This document shows positions 18,336-27,952 of a DNA stretch of 64,000 nucleotides, piece by piece. The stretch is from NCBI RefSeq assembly GCF_020524485.1, contig NZ_JAIVLF010000004.1, positions 186,001 through 250,000 of the forward strand. The letters run 5' to 3'. A program made the position numbers and the translations under genes. The notes below the pieces were generated by a model. The model made no database searches. It saw nothing but the letters and a program-made list of their open reading frames with translations, and was not told the DNA's origin. The DNA comes from Novosphingobium profundi (GTDB lineage Bacteria; Pseudomonadota; Alphaproteobacteria; Sphingomonadales; Sphingomonadaceae). Position 1 is the first letter of the stretch, and each line of letters starts with the position of its first letter.

Positions 18336-18971
18336 CTATTCGCCCGGCGGCATGCCCACCTGCTCACAGACCCAGCCCCACAAGGCATCGACTTCCAGAG
18401 CCGCCTTGCCTTCGGGTTCGATCTCACGCGCGACTTCGCCGCTTCCGGCGCTGCGGTGAAAGGCGGCGCGTTCGCCGAAGTGGTGGGGGCTGACCGAAAG
18501 CCCGAGGTTACGCGCGGCCTCAGCCGCTTCCTCAAGCATCCGGGTTGCGCGCGCGGGAACGGCGTTGAAGACGACGTGTGCCGGCTTGGAGGCATAGGCC
18601 ATGAGCCCTGCCGTGGCCTCCAGCGCATGGAGATCAAAAGCCCGCGCCTTGGTGGGAACAAGCACGATGTCGGCCACCCGCACAGCCTCGCGCGAGGCGG
18701 TATCACCATGGGGCGGCGTGTCGATCACGATGACATCGGCGCCGGCACGCTTGGCCCGCTCGACCGTGCTGAACAGGCGCACCGGGGGGCAGGTGATGAC
18801 TTCGGGCAGGAACTCGCCGCGCCAGTCTCCCCAGGCCGCGGCGGTCGCCTGGGGGTCGGTATCGATCACCTGGACCTGGTTGCCCGCGTAGACCGCGCTG
18901 GCGGCAATGTGGAGGGCGAGCGTCGTCTTGCCCGACCCGCCTTTCTGGCTGACAATCGCTATCGTGGTCAT
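18336..18971 (-). CDS. ParA/MinD-family ATPase, orphan
   Basis: A 211-residue ATPase with the deviant Walker A motif KGGSGKTT (residues 10-17), switch I region DTDPQATAAAW, and Walker B VIVIDTPPHGDT. This is the short ParA type, without an N-terminal DNA-binding domain. The family uses ATP-driven dimerisation on DNA or membranes to position cargo. No parB partner or parS-like repeat lies beside it, so it is not an ordinary chromosome or plasmid partition locus. Similar lone genes occur in alphaproteobacterial chromosomes. Neighbours are an S9 peptidase and an L,D-transpeptidase, with no evident operon. Confidence 0.85.
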   Translation of the reverse strand: MTTIAIVSQKGGSGKTTLALHIAASAVYAGNQVQVIDTDPQATAAAWGDWRGEFLPEVITCPPVRLFSTVERAKRAGADVIVIDTPPHGDTASREAVRVADIVLVPTKARAFDLHALEATAGLMAYASKPAHVVFNAVPARATRMLEEAAEAARNLGLSVSPHHFGERAAFHRSAGSGEVAREIEPEGKAALEVDALWGWVCEQVGMPPGE

Positions 18972-19078
18972 CCGGGCTGTCTCTCCTCACCCCGCTGGAG
19001 AACGTGTCCGCCCCGCGAATCAAGGCCTGGACCATGCGAATGTCCGGGCCCCGCCCCGCCTTGTCCAGCAAAAGACCT

Positions 19079-20245
19079 TCAGCCGCTCAGGGCACACTCG
19101 GTTTCTTGCATGGCGCCGTCAGAGGAGGCCACGGCCGCCGCCATGCGCGCGTCGCGTCCATAGATGTCGGGATAGAGCTCCACCCCGTGCCCGTCCTGCG
19201 CGCGGCCAGCGGTGAAATAGGTAATGTAGACCGGCAATGCCTTGCCGAGCGCCAGGCGGGTCTCGCGCCGTGACGCCAGGACCGCGTCGATCTCGGCGCG
19301 CGTGGCTGCGCCTTCCAGCAAGGTCGCCGCAAAGCCGAGCGCGTCCCCGGTACGGATACAGCCGTGGCTGAAGGCGCGCACCTCTCGCTCGAAGAGCGCC
19401 TTGCCCGGTGTGTCGTGCATGTACACGCTGTAGGGATTTGGCATGTCGAGCTTCATCTGGCCCAGCGCGTTGTTCGGCCCGGGCTTCTGGCGCCAACGGC
19501 CGCCCGTGCGCACGTAGCCCTTGCTGGCCGGGAACCGCCCGTTGTTCTCGCGCACGATGCTTTGCGGGATATTCCACCAGGGATTGAAGATGACCCCACG
19601 CACTTCGGCCCGGAAGGTGGGAGACGGGGTCGAGACCTTGCCCACGATGACAGGCCAGGAACCTACCTGCGCACCCTCACGCCACAGGCGTGCCGTGAAC
19701 GCCGCCGTATTGACGAGAATGTAGTCGCGTTCCATGCGGTGGGGCAACCAGCGCCACCGCTCCATGTTGCGTGCCAGCGTGGCGCGCCGCTGGGGATCGG
19801 TTTCCTGCGCCAAGGCCTGTCGCAAGGCCGCGTAGTCCGGATGGTCTGGCCATAGCGCATCCAGAAACGAGGTCAGCCCTCCTGCGGCCCGCGCCCGGGC
19901 GAGCCATGCGGCGATGTCGATCTCGGCATCGGGATCGGCAATGTGCCAGCCGCTCCGCATGCGCGCAGATGCCTCGCCCAGCAGAGCGGTCCGAGCCAGA
20001 TCGAGAGCCAGTTCCTGCGCCGCGCTGGCAATGACGTCGGTGTCACCACCCTTTCGCGCATCCTCGAGGACCGAGGTGTCGAGCGGGCGCAGACCATGCT
20101 CGGGCAAAGACCCTGCCGCCGCCTCGAGAGCGGCCAGCTCCGTCTGCGACCAGGGGGCCGTTTGCGCGGCCGCAGGTGCTCCTACGAGCGCAAATGCAAG
20201 AGCCGTGGCACAAAGCAATGAATTGACATGTCTTTTCATATACAA
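19079..20245 (-). CDS. L,D-transpeptidase, YkuD/YcbB-like, periplasmic
   Basis: A 388-residue enzyme with a signal peptide (LLCATALAFALVGAPAAAQ, cleavage about residue 28). A helical scaffold domain follows, then the YkuD catalytic domain with IVNTAAFTARLWREG-type beta strands and the active-site motif FSHGCIRTGDAL (Cys at about residue 303). Size and domain order resemble YcbB-type enzymes, which form 3-3 peptidoglycan cross-links. The start may be ATG 20245 or ATG 20239, both inside a MYMKRH opening. It is divergent from a second, smaller L,D-transpeptidase-like gene across a 75-base AT-rich promoter region. Confidence 0.92.
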   Translation of the reverse strand: MYMKRHVNSLLCATALAFALVGAPAAAQTAPWSQTELAALEAAAGSLPEHGLRPLDTSVLEDARKGGDTDVIASAAQELALDLARTALLGEASARMRSGWHIADPDAEIDIAAWLARARAAGGLTSFLDALWPDHPDYAALRQALAQETDPQRRATLARNMERWRWLPHRMERDYILVNTAAFTARLWREGAQVGSWPVIVGKVSTPSPTFRAEVRGVIFNPWWNIPQSIVRENNGRFPASKGYVRTGGRWRQKPGPNNALGQMKLDMPNPYSVYMHDTPGKALFEREVRAFSHGCIRTGDALGFAATLLEGAATRAEIDAVLASRRETRLALGKALPVYITYFTAGRAQDGHGVELYPDIYGRDARMAAAVASSDGAMQETECALSG

Positions 20246-20253
20246 AAGATTCG

Positions 20254-20294
20254 TTGTCTGAGTTTATGACTTAATATATACATATAACAGACAA
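20254..20294. promoter_or_regulatory. Divergent promoter region with a TTGTCTG/CAGACAA dyad
   Basis: In an AT-rich island, TTGTCTG (20254-20260) and its inverted copy CAGACAA (20288-20294) face each other. For the plus-strand gene, TTGTCT plus 17 bases gives TATACA (20277-20282), a good sigma-70 promoter. The minus-strand copy could be the -35 of the opposite gene, but its -10 is poor. The symmetry could also be an operator shared by both L,D-transpeptidase genes. Confidence 0.5.
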
Positions 20295-20320
20295 ACAATA
20301 AACGGGTCGGACACACAAGC

Positions 20321-20920
20321 ATGAACTTCAACAGGCGCCACTTCCTTGGCGCGCTCGCCACGGGTGCGGCCAGCCTGGCCTCGCCCATCTCTTTTGCAGC
20401 CACTCCCAGCCGCCAGATACCGCGCGGACTTGCGCAGGCCAAGGCCGCGCTCGACGCCCATGGCGCGCGGGTGCGCCACCGCGACATCGTGGGTCTTGTG
20501 GATTTCAGCGCCCCCTCCGGTGATCCGCGGTTCAGCCTTGTCGATATCGGCAACGGCCGGGTCATCGCGGATTTCCACGTCGCGCATGGCCGGGGATCGG
20601 ACCCGAGCAATACCGGCATGCTCCAGCGCTTCTCGAACCGACCGGGATCGAACGCCTCGTGCCAGGGCAGCTTCCTGATCGGGGAAACCTACTATGGCAA
20701 GCATGGCCGCTCGCGCCGGATCCACGGGCTCGATCCCGAAAATTCGATGGCCTATCCGCGCGCCATCGTGATCCACGGCGCCTCCTACGTCTCGGCAGAC
20801 ATGGCGCGCCACACCGGACGCGTGGGGCGCAGCCTCGGATGCTTCACGGTGTCCCAGCGCGACATCGGCCCCGTGCTGAGCAAGCTGGCGCCGGGCCGCC
20901 TGCTCTTCGCCCACCGCTAA
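20321..20920 (+). CDS. Murein L,D-transpeptidase catalytic domain protein (YkuD_2 type)
   Basis: A 199-residue exported protein. The N-terminus has a twin-arginine-like or standard signal (NRRHFLGALATGAASLASP, cleavage near SFA-A, about residue 25). The catalytic region carries the family features GRVIADFHVAHGRGSDP, the ASCQGSFLIGETYYGKHGRS segment, an IHGASYVS histidine and GRSLGCFTVS with the putative nucleophile Cys at about residue 176. This GCF form replaces the SHGC(I/V)R of canonical YkuD, as expected for the YkuD_2 family. It likely acts on peptidoglycan. It is divergent from the large L,D-transpeptidase. Confidence 0.88.
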   Translation: MNFNRRHFLGALATGAASLASPISFAATPSRQIPRGLAQAKAALDAHGARVRHRDIVGLVDFSAPSGDPRFSLVDIGNGRVIADFHVAHGRGSDPSNTGMLQRFSNRPGSNASCQGSFLIGETYYGKHGRSRRIHGLDPENSMAYPRAIVIHGASYVSADMARHTGRVGRSLGCFTVSQRDIGPVLSKLAPGRLLFAHR

Positions 20921-20978
20921 GACCACCATCCGGCAGGCATTGACGCCGTCCGAAGCCGGTATTAGCCAAAGCCCTTGC

Positions 20979-21032
20979 AAGGACGACCTTCCCCCTCGCG
21001 TTTGCAGGGGCGACCAAACCGGGACGGCCCGG
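20979..21032 (+). ncRNA. Guanidine-II (mini-ykkC) riboswitch
   Basis: Two tandem hairpins each present the diagnostic ACGR loop closed by G-C pairs: AAGG-ACGA-CCTT (20979-20990) and CCGGG-ACGG-CCCGG (21019-21032), 28 bases apart, ending 21 bases before an SMR exporter gene. Known biology: guanidine-II RNAs bind free guanidinium through both loops and switch on guanidinium exporters. The second hairpin shares bases 21030-21032 with a competing stem, CGGCAGC (21030-21036) pairing with GCTGCCG (21046-21052), that encloses the ribosome binding site AGGAGG (21041-21046). Ligand-stabilised P2 should therefore free the site. This on-switch mechanism is inferred from pairing only. Confidence 0.85.
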
Positions 21033-21053
21033 CAGCACACAGGAGGCTGCCGC

Positions 21054-21380
21054 ATGGCATGGATTTTCGTCGTACTCGCCGGTCTGCTCGAGACCGTCTG
21101 GATCTATTTTCTCAAGAACACCGAAGACGGGATCAGCGCACTGGGCGCCCTTGCCATGGCCGCCTCGCTGCTTGGCAGCTTCTGGTTGCTGGCCCTTGCC
21201 ATGCGCGCGAACCCGCTTGCCGCGGCCTATGCCGCCTGGACCGGGATCGGAACGCTCGGCGCGTTCCTGCTTGGCTTTCTGGTCTTCGGGGAGCGGCTGA
21301 GCCCGGCGGCGATCGCCGGGCTCGTGCTCATCGTCTCGGGCACCGTGCTCCTGCGCGTGGCAACAGGCAGCGGCGCCTGA
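21054..21380 (+). CDS. gdx: SMR-family transporter, guanidinium exporter type (Gdx/SugE)
   Basis: A 108-residue four-helix small multidrug resistance protein. The conserved membrane Glu13 (AGLLETVWIYFLK), the AAYAAWTGIGTLGAFLLG helix and the FGERLSP loop are as in SugE/Gdx proteins, which exchange guanidinium for protons as antiparallel dimers. The ATG at 21054 follows a perfect AGGAGG eight bases upstream; an in-frame extension to 20940 runs through the riboswitch. The guanidine-II element in the leader strongly supports guanidinium export rather than a quaternary ammonium drug role. It converges on tgt with four bases between them. Confidence 0.92.
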   Translation: MAWIFVVLAGLLETVWIYFLKNTEDGISALGALAMAASLLGSFWLLALAMRANPLAAAYAAWTGIGTLGAFLLGFLVFGERLSPAAIAGLVLIVSGTVLLRVATGSGA

Positions 21381-21384
21381 CGCG

Positions 21385-22554
<1,170 letters not shown>

Positions 22555-22604
22555 TTATCTGATGGTTCGGAAAAGAACACGGCGAACCCACCGCTCCAGA
22601 CGCA

Positions 22605-23660
22605 TCAGAAGCCATAGACCAGTGAGAAGCTCGAGGTCGTATCAGTCTTGAGCGTTCCGGTCGCCGGTGAGGTTTCGTGCTCGAAATTGTAGGAGAGCTT
22701 CAGCTTGATGTGATCGGTCATCGCGGTTTCGAGCGCGGTGAGCGAGGTGAAGGTATTGTTTTCCGTGCTCACATACCCGCTGGCAACCTGCGAGAGCTTG
22801 ACCGTTTCATTGAGCTTCCATGCGAAATCCAGCGACATGAGAGCGGAATACTGAGTGTCGCCAGGCTGATCGACATAGTCGATCACACGCATCGCCGGGC
22901 CTGCCTCAACCGAAAGCGTCATGGCACTTGTATTGATCAGGCGTCGGCCGAGACCGCCGGAGAGCGAGAAGCGGTTGTCGAAGCCCGAAATCGGGTCCTT
23001 CTCATACTGCGCGCGCGAATAGATGAAGTAGCCTTCATGCAGCGTGTAACGCGGCTGGTAGGCAAAGACGTACTTGTTGTTCGTCGTGCGCCCTTCGGTC
23101 TCCTGGTAGTTGGCACTGGCGGTAATCGTGTGCTGCCACTTGATTCCCTGCCGGTCGAACTTCATGCCGCCCGTCACGCCGAAGTTATTGGTGTTACCGG
23201 TGTTGCGAAAGCCGCCCAGCTCAACCTGCCCCTTCCAGAGCTGAAGAATACCGGCCTGCCGGATCCGACGCTGCTTCGCTTCGAACTTGGCACGCTCCTC
23301 GGCCGCACGGCGATCGCGGTAGCTCTTGTGCATGCCCCGGATCTCGTCCTTGAACCAGGGCTGCACCTTGATCGCGAACTTCACGACCGCATCAACCTCG
23401 GCGTCCTCGTCACCCTTCATCGATTCCTCGAGCATGGCCCGCACGTTGCGCGGCAAGCTCGGGCGCTCGGCATCGACGAAGGGGATCGGCTCCACGAAGG
23501 TCGGAAGCAAGACGACGACGGGCCGGGGGGGAATGGGATCGGGCATCGCGATGACGTCCCAGTCCACGGCGCTGCCCTCCGGAGGCTCATCTTGCGCGAA
23601 GGCCGGAACGGAGAGCAGGACAAGGGGAAGGACGAGGCTTGACCGGAAGCGAAAAGGCAT
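22605..23660 (-). CDS. DUF481 outer-membrane beta-barrel protein
   Basis: A 351-residue exported protein: signal peptide LVLPLVLLSVPAFA (cleavage near residue 22), then a charged helical stretch (YRDRRAAEERAKFEAKQRR, about residues 118-137). A C-terminal region of alternating beta strands of the YdiY/DUF481 type follows (VELGGFRNTGNTNNFGVTGG) and ends with aromatic SFSLVYGF, the usual outer-membrane targeting tail. The function of the family is unknown; some members respond to salt. It lies in the same direction as the ABC exporter upstream, 17 bases away, and may share its transcript. Confidence 0.87.
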   Translation of the reverse strand: MPFRFRSSLVLPLVLLSVPAFAQDEPPEGSAVDWDVIAMPDPIPPRPVVVLLPTFVEPIPFVDAERPSLPRNVRAMLEESMKGDEDAEVDAVVKFAIKVQPWFKDEIRGMHKSYRDRRAAEERAKFEAKQRRIRQAGILQLWKGQVELGGFRNTGNTNNFGVTGGMKFDRQGIKWQHTITASANYQETEGRTTNNKYVFAYQPRYTLHEGYFIYSRAQYEKDPISGFDNRFSLSGGLGRRLINTSAMTLSVEAGPAMRVIDYVDQPGDTQYSALMSLDFAWKLNETVKLSQVASGYVSTENNTFTSLTALETAMTDHIKLKLSYNFEHETSPATGTLKTDTTSSFSLVYGF

Positions 23661-23677
23661 TGGCGATGGTTACGTAA

Positions 23678-24451
23678 TCACGAACGCAAACGCCAGCCCG
23701 TTGCAAAGATTCGTGCAATAATTGCAATGCAGAGAGCCAGGAAGCCGAGCGCCATGAGAAGCGAGACGATAACCGGGAAATCCGCCTGGCCATAGAAGCA
23801 CCAACGCAGGCCATTGACGAGATAGACCATCGGATTGGCGAGAGCCACCGAACGCCAGGGCTCGGGCAGGAGGTCGATCGAGTAGAAGGTCCCGCCCAGA
23901 AACGTCAGCGGCATCACGAACAGCGAAGGCACCATGCCCACCTGCTCGAAGCTCTTGGCCCAGATCCCGAGGATGAACCCGAAGAGCGAGAACGAGGCCG
24001 AGACAAGCAGGACAAATCCGAGCACCAGCACCGGATGGACAATCGTGTAGTCGACGAAGAAGCGCGCGGTCCCCAGAATGATCGCGGCAAGAACCAGCGA
24101 TTTCGTCGCCGCCGCCCCCACGAAACCGACAAGGGTCTCGGCAAAGCCCACGGGGGCCGAGAGCAACTCGTAGATCGCGCCCGTGAAACGCGGCATGTAG
24201 ATGCCAAAGGCGCCGTTCGCCGTACTCTCGCTCAGGAGTGTGAGCATAAGCAGGCCGGGCACGATGAAAGCGCCGTAGTCGACCCCCTCAAGGCCGGACT
24301 CCATGCGGCCACCAATGGCCGCGCCGAAGACGACGAAGTAGAGCATCGTCGAAAGCAACGGCGCGATAATCGACTGGAGCGCGGTGCGCAGGGCCCGCGC
24401 AAGTTCATGCTTGTAAATGGTCCACGCGCTGCGGGCGTTGAACAGGCTCAT
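23678..24451 (-). CDS. ABC-2 type transporter permease
   Basis: A 257-residue inner-membrane protein with about six hydrophobic segments and the ABC-2 motif region (FILGIWAKSFEQVGMVPSL, then MPLTFLGGTFYSIDLLP), typical of NodJ/DrrB-like permeases. It overlaps the ATPase gene by four bases (ATGA), so they form one exporter. The substrate is unknown; the class exports drugs, lipids or polysaccharide. Confidence 0.93.
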   Translation of the reverse strand: MSLFNARSAWTIYKHELARALRTALQSIIAPLLSTMLYFVVFGAAIGGRMESGLEGVDYGAFIVPGLLMLTLLSESTANGAFGIYMPRFTGAIYELLSAPVGFAETLVGFVGAAATKSLVLAAIILGTARFFVDYTIVHPVLVLGFVLLVSASFSLFGFILGIWAKSFEQVGMVPSLFVMPLTFLGGTFYSIDLLPEPWRSVALANPMVYLVNGLRWCFYGQADFPVIVSLLMALGFLALCIAIIARIFATGWRLRS

Positions 24452-25398
24452 GCGCCCTCTCCCGTGTCGGACTGGTTTTCGAGGAGGTTCACGAAGATCT
24501 CCTCCAGGTTGGATTCGCGGATGTCGATGGCGATATAGTCGACCCCGTGGGCGATCAGCGCCTTGGTGAGCGCGGCCACCTCGGACTTGCCCTGCCCGGT
24601 GCCGTCCCCACCCCGGTAGACAAGCGCACGGCCATCTTCAGCCAGGCTCAGCGAGTGACCTGCAAGCCCCTCGGGGACGGCGGACATCGGCGCTGCCAGC
24701 GTGAAGACCGCTTCGGTGCGGCCGAGCCGGGCCATCATGGCGCGGGTCTCCTCGACCATACGGATGCGCCCCTTCTGGATGATCCCCACGCGGTCGGCCA
24801 TTTCCTCGGCCTCCTCGATGTAATGGGTGGTGAGGATGATCGTGGTGCCCTGCTCGCGCAGCGCGGAAATGTGCCTCCACATGTCGCGGCGCAGTTCCAC
24901 GTCCACGCCCGCCGTGGGCTCGTCGAGGAACAGCAGTTCGGGATCGTGGGCGAGCGCCTTGGCGATCAGGACGCGGCGCTTCATGCCGCCCGAAAGAGCG
25001 CTCAGCGATTCCTCGCGCTTGTCCCAGAGGCTGAGCGCGCGCAGGATTTTCTCCACCCGCACCGCATCGGGCGCAAGGCCGAACAGGCCGCGCGAATAGT
25101 TCACCGTGTGGAGCACCGTCTCGAACATGTCGGTGGCCAGTTCCTGAGGGACGAGCCCGATGCGGCGGCGCAAGGTCCGCCAGTGGCGTCCCATGTCCTC
25201 ACCAAAGGCCCGGATCGTGCCCGAGCTGGGCTGAACGAGGCCGCAGACCGCGCCGATCAGCGTGGTCTTGCCCGCCCCATTGGGCCCCAGAAGCGCGAAG
25301 ATCTCGCCCTTGCGAATGGTCAGGTCGACACCGTTCAGCGCGGTGAAGCCCCCGTCATAGGTCTTGGTCAGACCCTCGATTTCGAGAATGTCCTGCAT
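24448..25398 (-). CDS. ABC transporter ATP-binding protein (CcmA/NodI-like)
   Basis: A 316-residue ATPase with Walker A LLGPNGAGKTT (about residue 37), signature LSGGMKRR (about residue 135), Walker B LLFLDEPTAGVD and the H-loop TTHYIEEAEEMADRVGI. An extra C-terminal domain is as in drug-exporter ATPases of the DrrA/NodI group. The start is uncertain among the in-frame ATGs at 25449, 25410 and 25398. None has a good ribosome binding site; I use 25398 because the first conserved strand begins there. It forms a two-gene exporter with the overlapping permease. Confidence 0.93.
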   Translation of the reverse strand: MQDILEIEGLTKTYDGGFTALNGVDLTIRKGEIFALLGPNGAGKTTLIGAVCGLVQPSSGTIRAFGEDMGRHWRTLRRRIGLVPQELATDMFETVLHTVNYSRGLFGLAPDAVRVEKILRALSLWDKREESLSALSGGMKRRVLIAKALAHDPELLFLDEPTAGVDVELRRDMWRHISALREQGTTIILTTHYIEEAEEMADRVGIIQKGRIRMVEETRAMMARLGRTEAVFTLAAPMSAVPEGLAGHSLSLAEDGRALVYRGGDGTGQGKSEVAALTKALIAHGVDYIAIDIRESNLEEIFVNLLENQSDTGEGA

Positions 25399-25468
25399 GG
25401 CCGGGAACATGGGAGGAAGCCCACGCGCTTCCAAGCCCCCACGCGGCAATTGCCGGACAAAAAAGAGA

Positions 25469-26509
25469 TCAGGCCTTCGCGCCCGGGATCAGCAGGCTGG
25501 AATCGCCGTAGCTGTAGAAGCGGTAGCCGTGCTCGATGGCGTGGGCATAGACCGCCTGCATTTTCTCCAGCCCCATCAGCGCCGAGACGAGCATGAAGAG
25601 CGTCGACTTGGGCAGGTGGAAGTTGGTCATCAGCCCGTCGATCGCCTTGAAGCGGTAGCCCGGCGTAATGAAGATCGCGGTGTCGCCCTCGAAAGGACGG
25701 ACCACGCCGTCCTCGCCGGTCGCGCTTTCCAGAAGTCGCAGGCTGGTCGTGCCGACCGCGATGATGCGCCCGCCCGCCGCGCGCGCGGCGTTGAGGCGAT
25801 CCGCCGTCTCGGCGTCGATCCGGCCCCATTCGGAATGCATCTGATGTTCGGCGGTGTCGTCCGCCTTGACCGGAAGAAAGGTGCCCGCCCCGACATGGAG
25901 CGTCAGCGTCTCGCGCCCAATCCCGGCCGCATCGAGCCGCGCGACCAGTTCAGGCGTGAAGTGCAAGGCCGCCGTAGGCGCGGCCACCGCGCCCTTCTCG
26001 CGCGCGAACATGGTCTGGTAGTCGCTCTTGTCCGCCTCGTCGGTGTCGCGCTTGCCCGCGATGTAGGGCGGGAGCGGCATGCGCCCGGCGCGTTCGAGCA
26101 GGATCTCGACCGGCTCTTCACCCTGAAAGGCCAGCGTCCAGCTGCCGTCGTCCCAACGTTCCTCAGCGATGGCCTCGACCTCAGCGGGAAATTCGATGCG
26201 GTCACCAACCTTGAGGCGCTTGCCATTGCGCACGAAGGCCTGCCACCGGCGCAGGTCCAAGCGCTTGTGCAGGGTCGCGCCGATGCGCGCCTCGCCGCGG
26301 CGGCCTTCAAGCTGGGCGGGAATGACGCGGGTGTCGTTGAAGACGAGGATATCGCCCGGGGCGAGGACCTCTGGGAGCTCGCGCACGATGCGGTCGGCCA
26401 GCGGCGCATCGCCATCGGCCACAAGAAAACGTGCCGCATCGCGGGGCTTGGCCGGGCGCAGCGCGATGTTCTCGGTTGGGAGATCGAAATCGAAAAGGTC
26501 TACTCGCAT
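25469..26509 (-). CDS. queA: S-adenosylmethionine:tRNA ribosyltransferase-isomerase
   Basis: Transfers and isomerises ribose from SAM to preQ1-tRNA, giving epoxyqueuosine. The 346 residues show the whole family: [19 protein letters not shown] at the start, [34 protein letters not shown], and [10 protein letters not shown], with the [21 protein letters not shown] segment near residue 270. It follows the cyclophilin gene by 61 bases on the same strand. Together with tgt it shows that the organism makes queuosine. Confidence 0.98.
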   Translation of the reverse strand: MRVDLFDFDLPTENIALRPAKPRDAARFLVADGDAPLADRIVRELPEVLAPGDILVFNDTRVIPAQLEGRRGEARIGATLHKRLDLRRWQAFVRNGKRLKVGDRIEFPAEVEAIAEERWDDGSWTLAFQGEEPVEILLERAGRMPLPPYIAGKRDTDEADKSDYQTMFAREKGAVAAPTAALHFTPELVARLDAAGIGRETLTLHVGAGTFLPVKADDTAEHQMHSEWGRIDAETADRLNAARAAGGRIIAVGTTSLRLLESATGEDGVVRPFEGDTAIFITPGYRFKAIDGLMTNFHLPKSTLFMLVSALMGLEKMQAVYAHAIEHGYRFYSYGDSSLLIPGAKA

Positions 26510-26570
26510 GACGGGCAGCCGCTAGACGCGAAACACGCCTGCGGCAAGATGCAAGCGGCCCGGAGGCCTC

Positions 26571-27260
26571 TTACTGCGAGGCCGAGTTGTTGAGATCGTC
26601 GAGCGTGACGGGTGTATCGTCGGTCACCGCCGGAGCGGGCGCCGCCGGCTTCCCCTTGTGCTCGGAGAAGAGCGAAGCCTGGACGATCTTCGTGGGATCC
26701 TCGGGCGGTTCGCCGCGGTGGATCGCATCGACGTAGTTCATGCCAGCGATGACGCGGCCGAACACGGTGTACTTATGGTCGAGCGCGAAGCGCGGATAGA
26801 ACACGATGAAGAACTGGCTGTTCGCGCTGTTGGGATCGTTGGTGCGCGCCATCGCAACCGAGCCGCGCACGTGCGGCATCGCATTGAATTCCGCTTCCAG
26901 GTCGGGAAGGGCGGAGCCGCCCTGCCCGGTGCCCGTCGGATCGCCAGTCTGCGCCATGAAGCCATCGATCACGCGGTGGAAGATCAGACCGTCGTAGAAG
27001 CCTTCGCTGGCGAGCTTGCTGACACGTTCGACGTGGTGGGGCGCCCATTCGGGCACGAGGCGGATGAGCACGCGGCCACCGTTGCTGAGGTCGAGGACCA
27101 GCACGTTCTGCGGATCATGGCTCGGGTCCATGTCGATCTTGGTGGGCAGCTGCGCCGGAGCCTCGGTGGCCGCGGCGTCCTTGTCCTTGGCGAACGCGGC
27201 CGGGCTGGCAAGTACAGTGGCACCCAACATCAGCGCGGCAACGGTAAGGCGAAATTTCAT
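26571..27260 (-). CDS. Cyclophilin-type peptidyl-prolyl isomerase, exported
   Basis: A 229-residue protein with a signal peptide (LTVAALMLGATVLASPAAFA, cleavage about residue 24). The cyclophilin domain spans about residues 48-200: the FHRVIDGFMAQTGDPTGTGQGG motif holds the catalytic Arg, and GSVAMARTNDPNSANSQFFI contributes further site residues. A Pro/Ala/Thr-rich tail follows. It should assist folding in the periplasm. It lies between coaD and queA, all reading on the minus strand. Confidence 0.95.
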   Translation of the reverse strand: MKFRLTVAALMLGATVLASPAAFAKDKDAAATEAPAQLPTKIDMDPSHDPQNVLVLDLSNGGRVLIRLVPEWAPHHVERVSKLASEGFYDGLIFHRVIDGFMAQTGDPTGTGQGGSALPDLEAEFNAMPHVRGSVAMARTNDPNSANSQFFIVFYPRFALDHKYTVFGRVIAGMNYVDAIHRGEPPEDPTKIVQASLFSEHKGKPAAPAPAVTDDTPVTLDDLNNSASQ

Positions 27261-27354
27261 GGATTACTCACAAGCTCGAAAACCGATCCTCGGCAGGGCG
27301 ATAGAGCCCTCTCGCTGTCGGTACAATGAATGATTTTGCGGGATGCCCCCGCGC

Positions 27355-27882
27355 TCAGTAGTCGCCGAGGCGCCCCCGCGCGTCGATCCGGGCGATCACG
27401 TCCTCGCGCACGGCCGGGCTCACGAACTTGGTGATATCGCCCCCGAACAGCGCGATCTCCTTGACCAGCTTGGAGGCGATCGGCTGCAGGCTGACGTCAG
27501 CCATCAGGAACACGGTCTCGATGTCGGGATCGAGCTGCTGGTTCATGCCGGCCATCTGGTATTCGTACTCGAAGTCCGCGACAGCGCGCAGGCCCCTGAG
27601 GATGATCGTTGCGTTCTGCCGCTTCGCGAACTTCATCAGGAGCGCATTGAAGGCGACCACCGTGACGTTCTCGACGCCCAGTTCCTTCACCTCCCGCTCG
27701 ACCATGGCCATGCGCTCTTCGGGCGTGAACATCGGGTTCTTGGACGGATTGGTCGTCACCCCGATGATCAGGCGATCCACCAGCTTCGCGCCGCGCCGGA
27801 TGATGTCGGCATGGCCCAGCGTAATCGGATCGAACGTGCCGGGATAGACGCCCACGCGCTCCGCAGTCCGGGTCTCAGTCAT
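27355..27882 (-). CDS. coaD: Phosphopantetheine adenylyltransferase
   Basis: Fourth step of coenzyme A synthesis: transfers AMP from ATP to 4'-phosphopantetheine. At 175 residues it is normal length. The nucleotidyltransferase motif GTFDPITLGHADII appears with its T/HxGH signature (about residues 15-28), plus AVADFEYEYQMAGMNQ and the ISSxxR-like LQPIASKLVKEIA. The ATG at 27882 follows GGAGGAAG; a longer frame upstream overlaps ispA and is rejected. The pantothenate gene panB is elsewhere in the window, so the two are not co-transcribed. Confidence 0.97.
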   Translation of the reverse strand: MTETRTAERVGVYPGTFDPITLGHADIIRRGAKLVDRLIIGVTTNPSKNPMFTPEERMAMVEREVKELGVENVTVVAFNALLMKFAKRQNATIILRGLRAVADFEYEYQMAGMNQQLDPDIETVFLMADVSLQPIASKLVKEIALFGGDITKFVSPAVREDVIARIDARGRLGDY

Positions 27883-27952
27883 TTCGGCTTCCTCCATGCG
27901 GCTCGCGGGCCGCGGCTTCCTGCCTTGATGTGCGCTGCCTTGCGCGAGAAAA

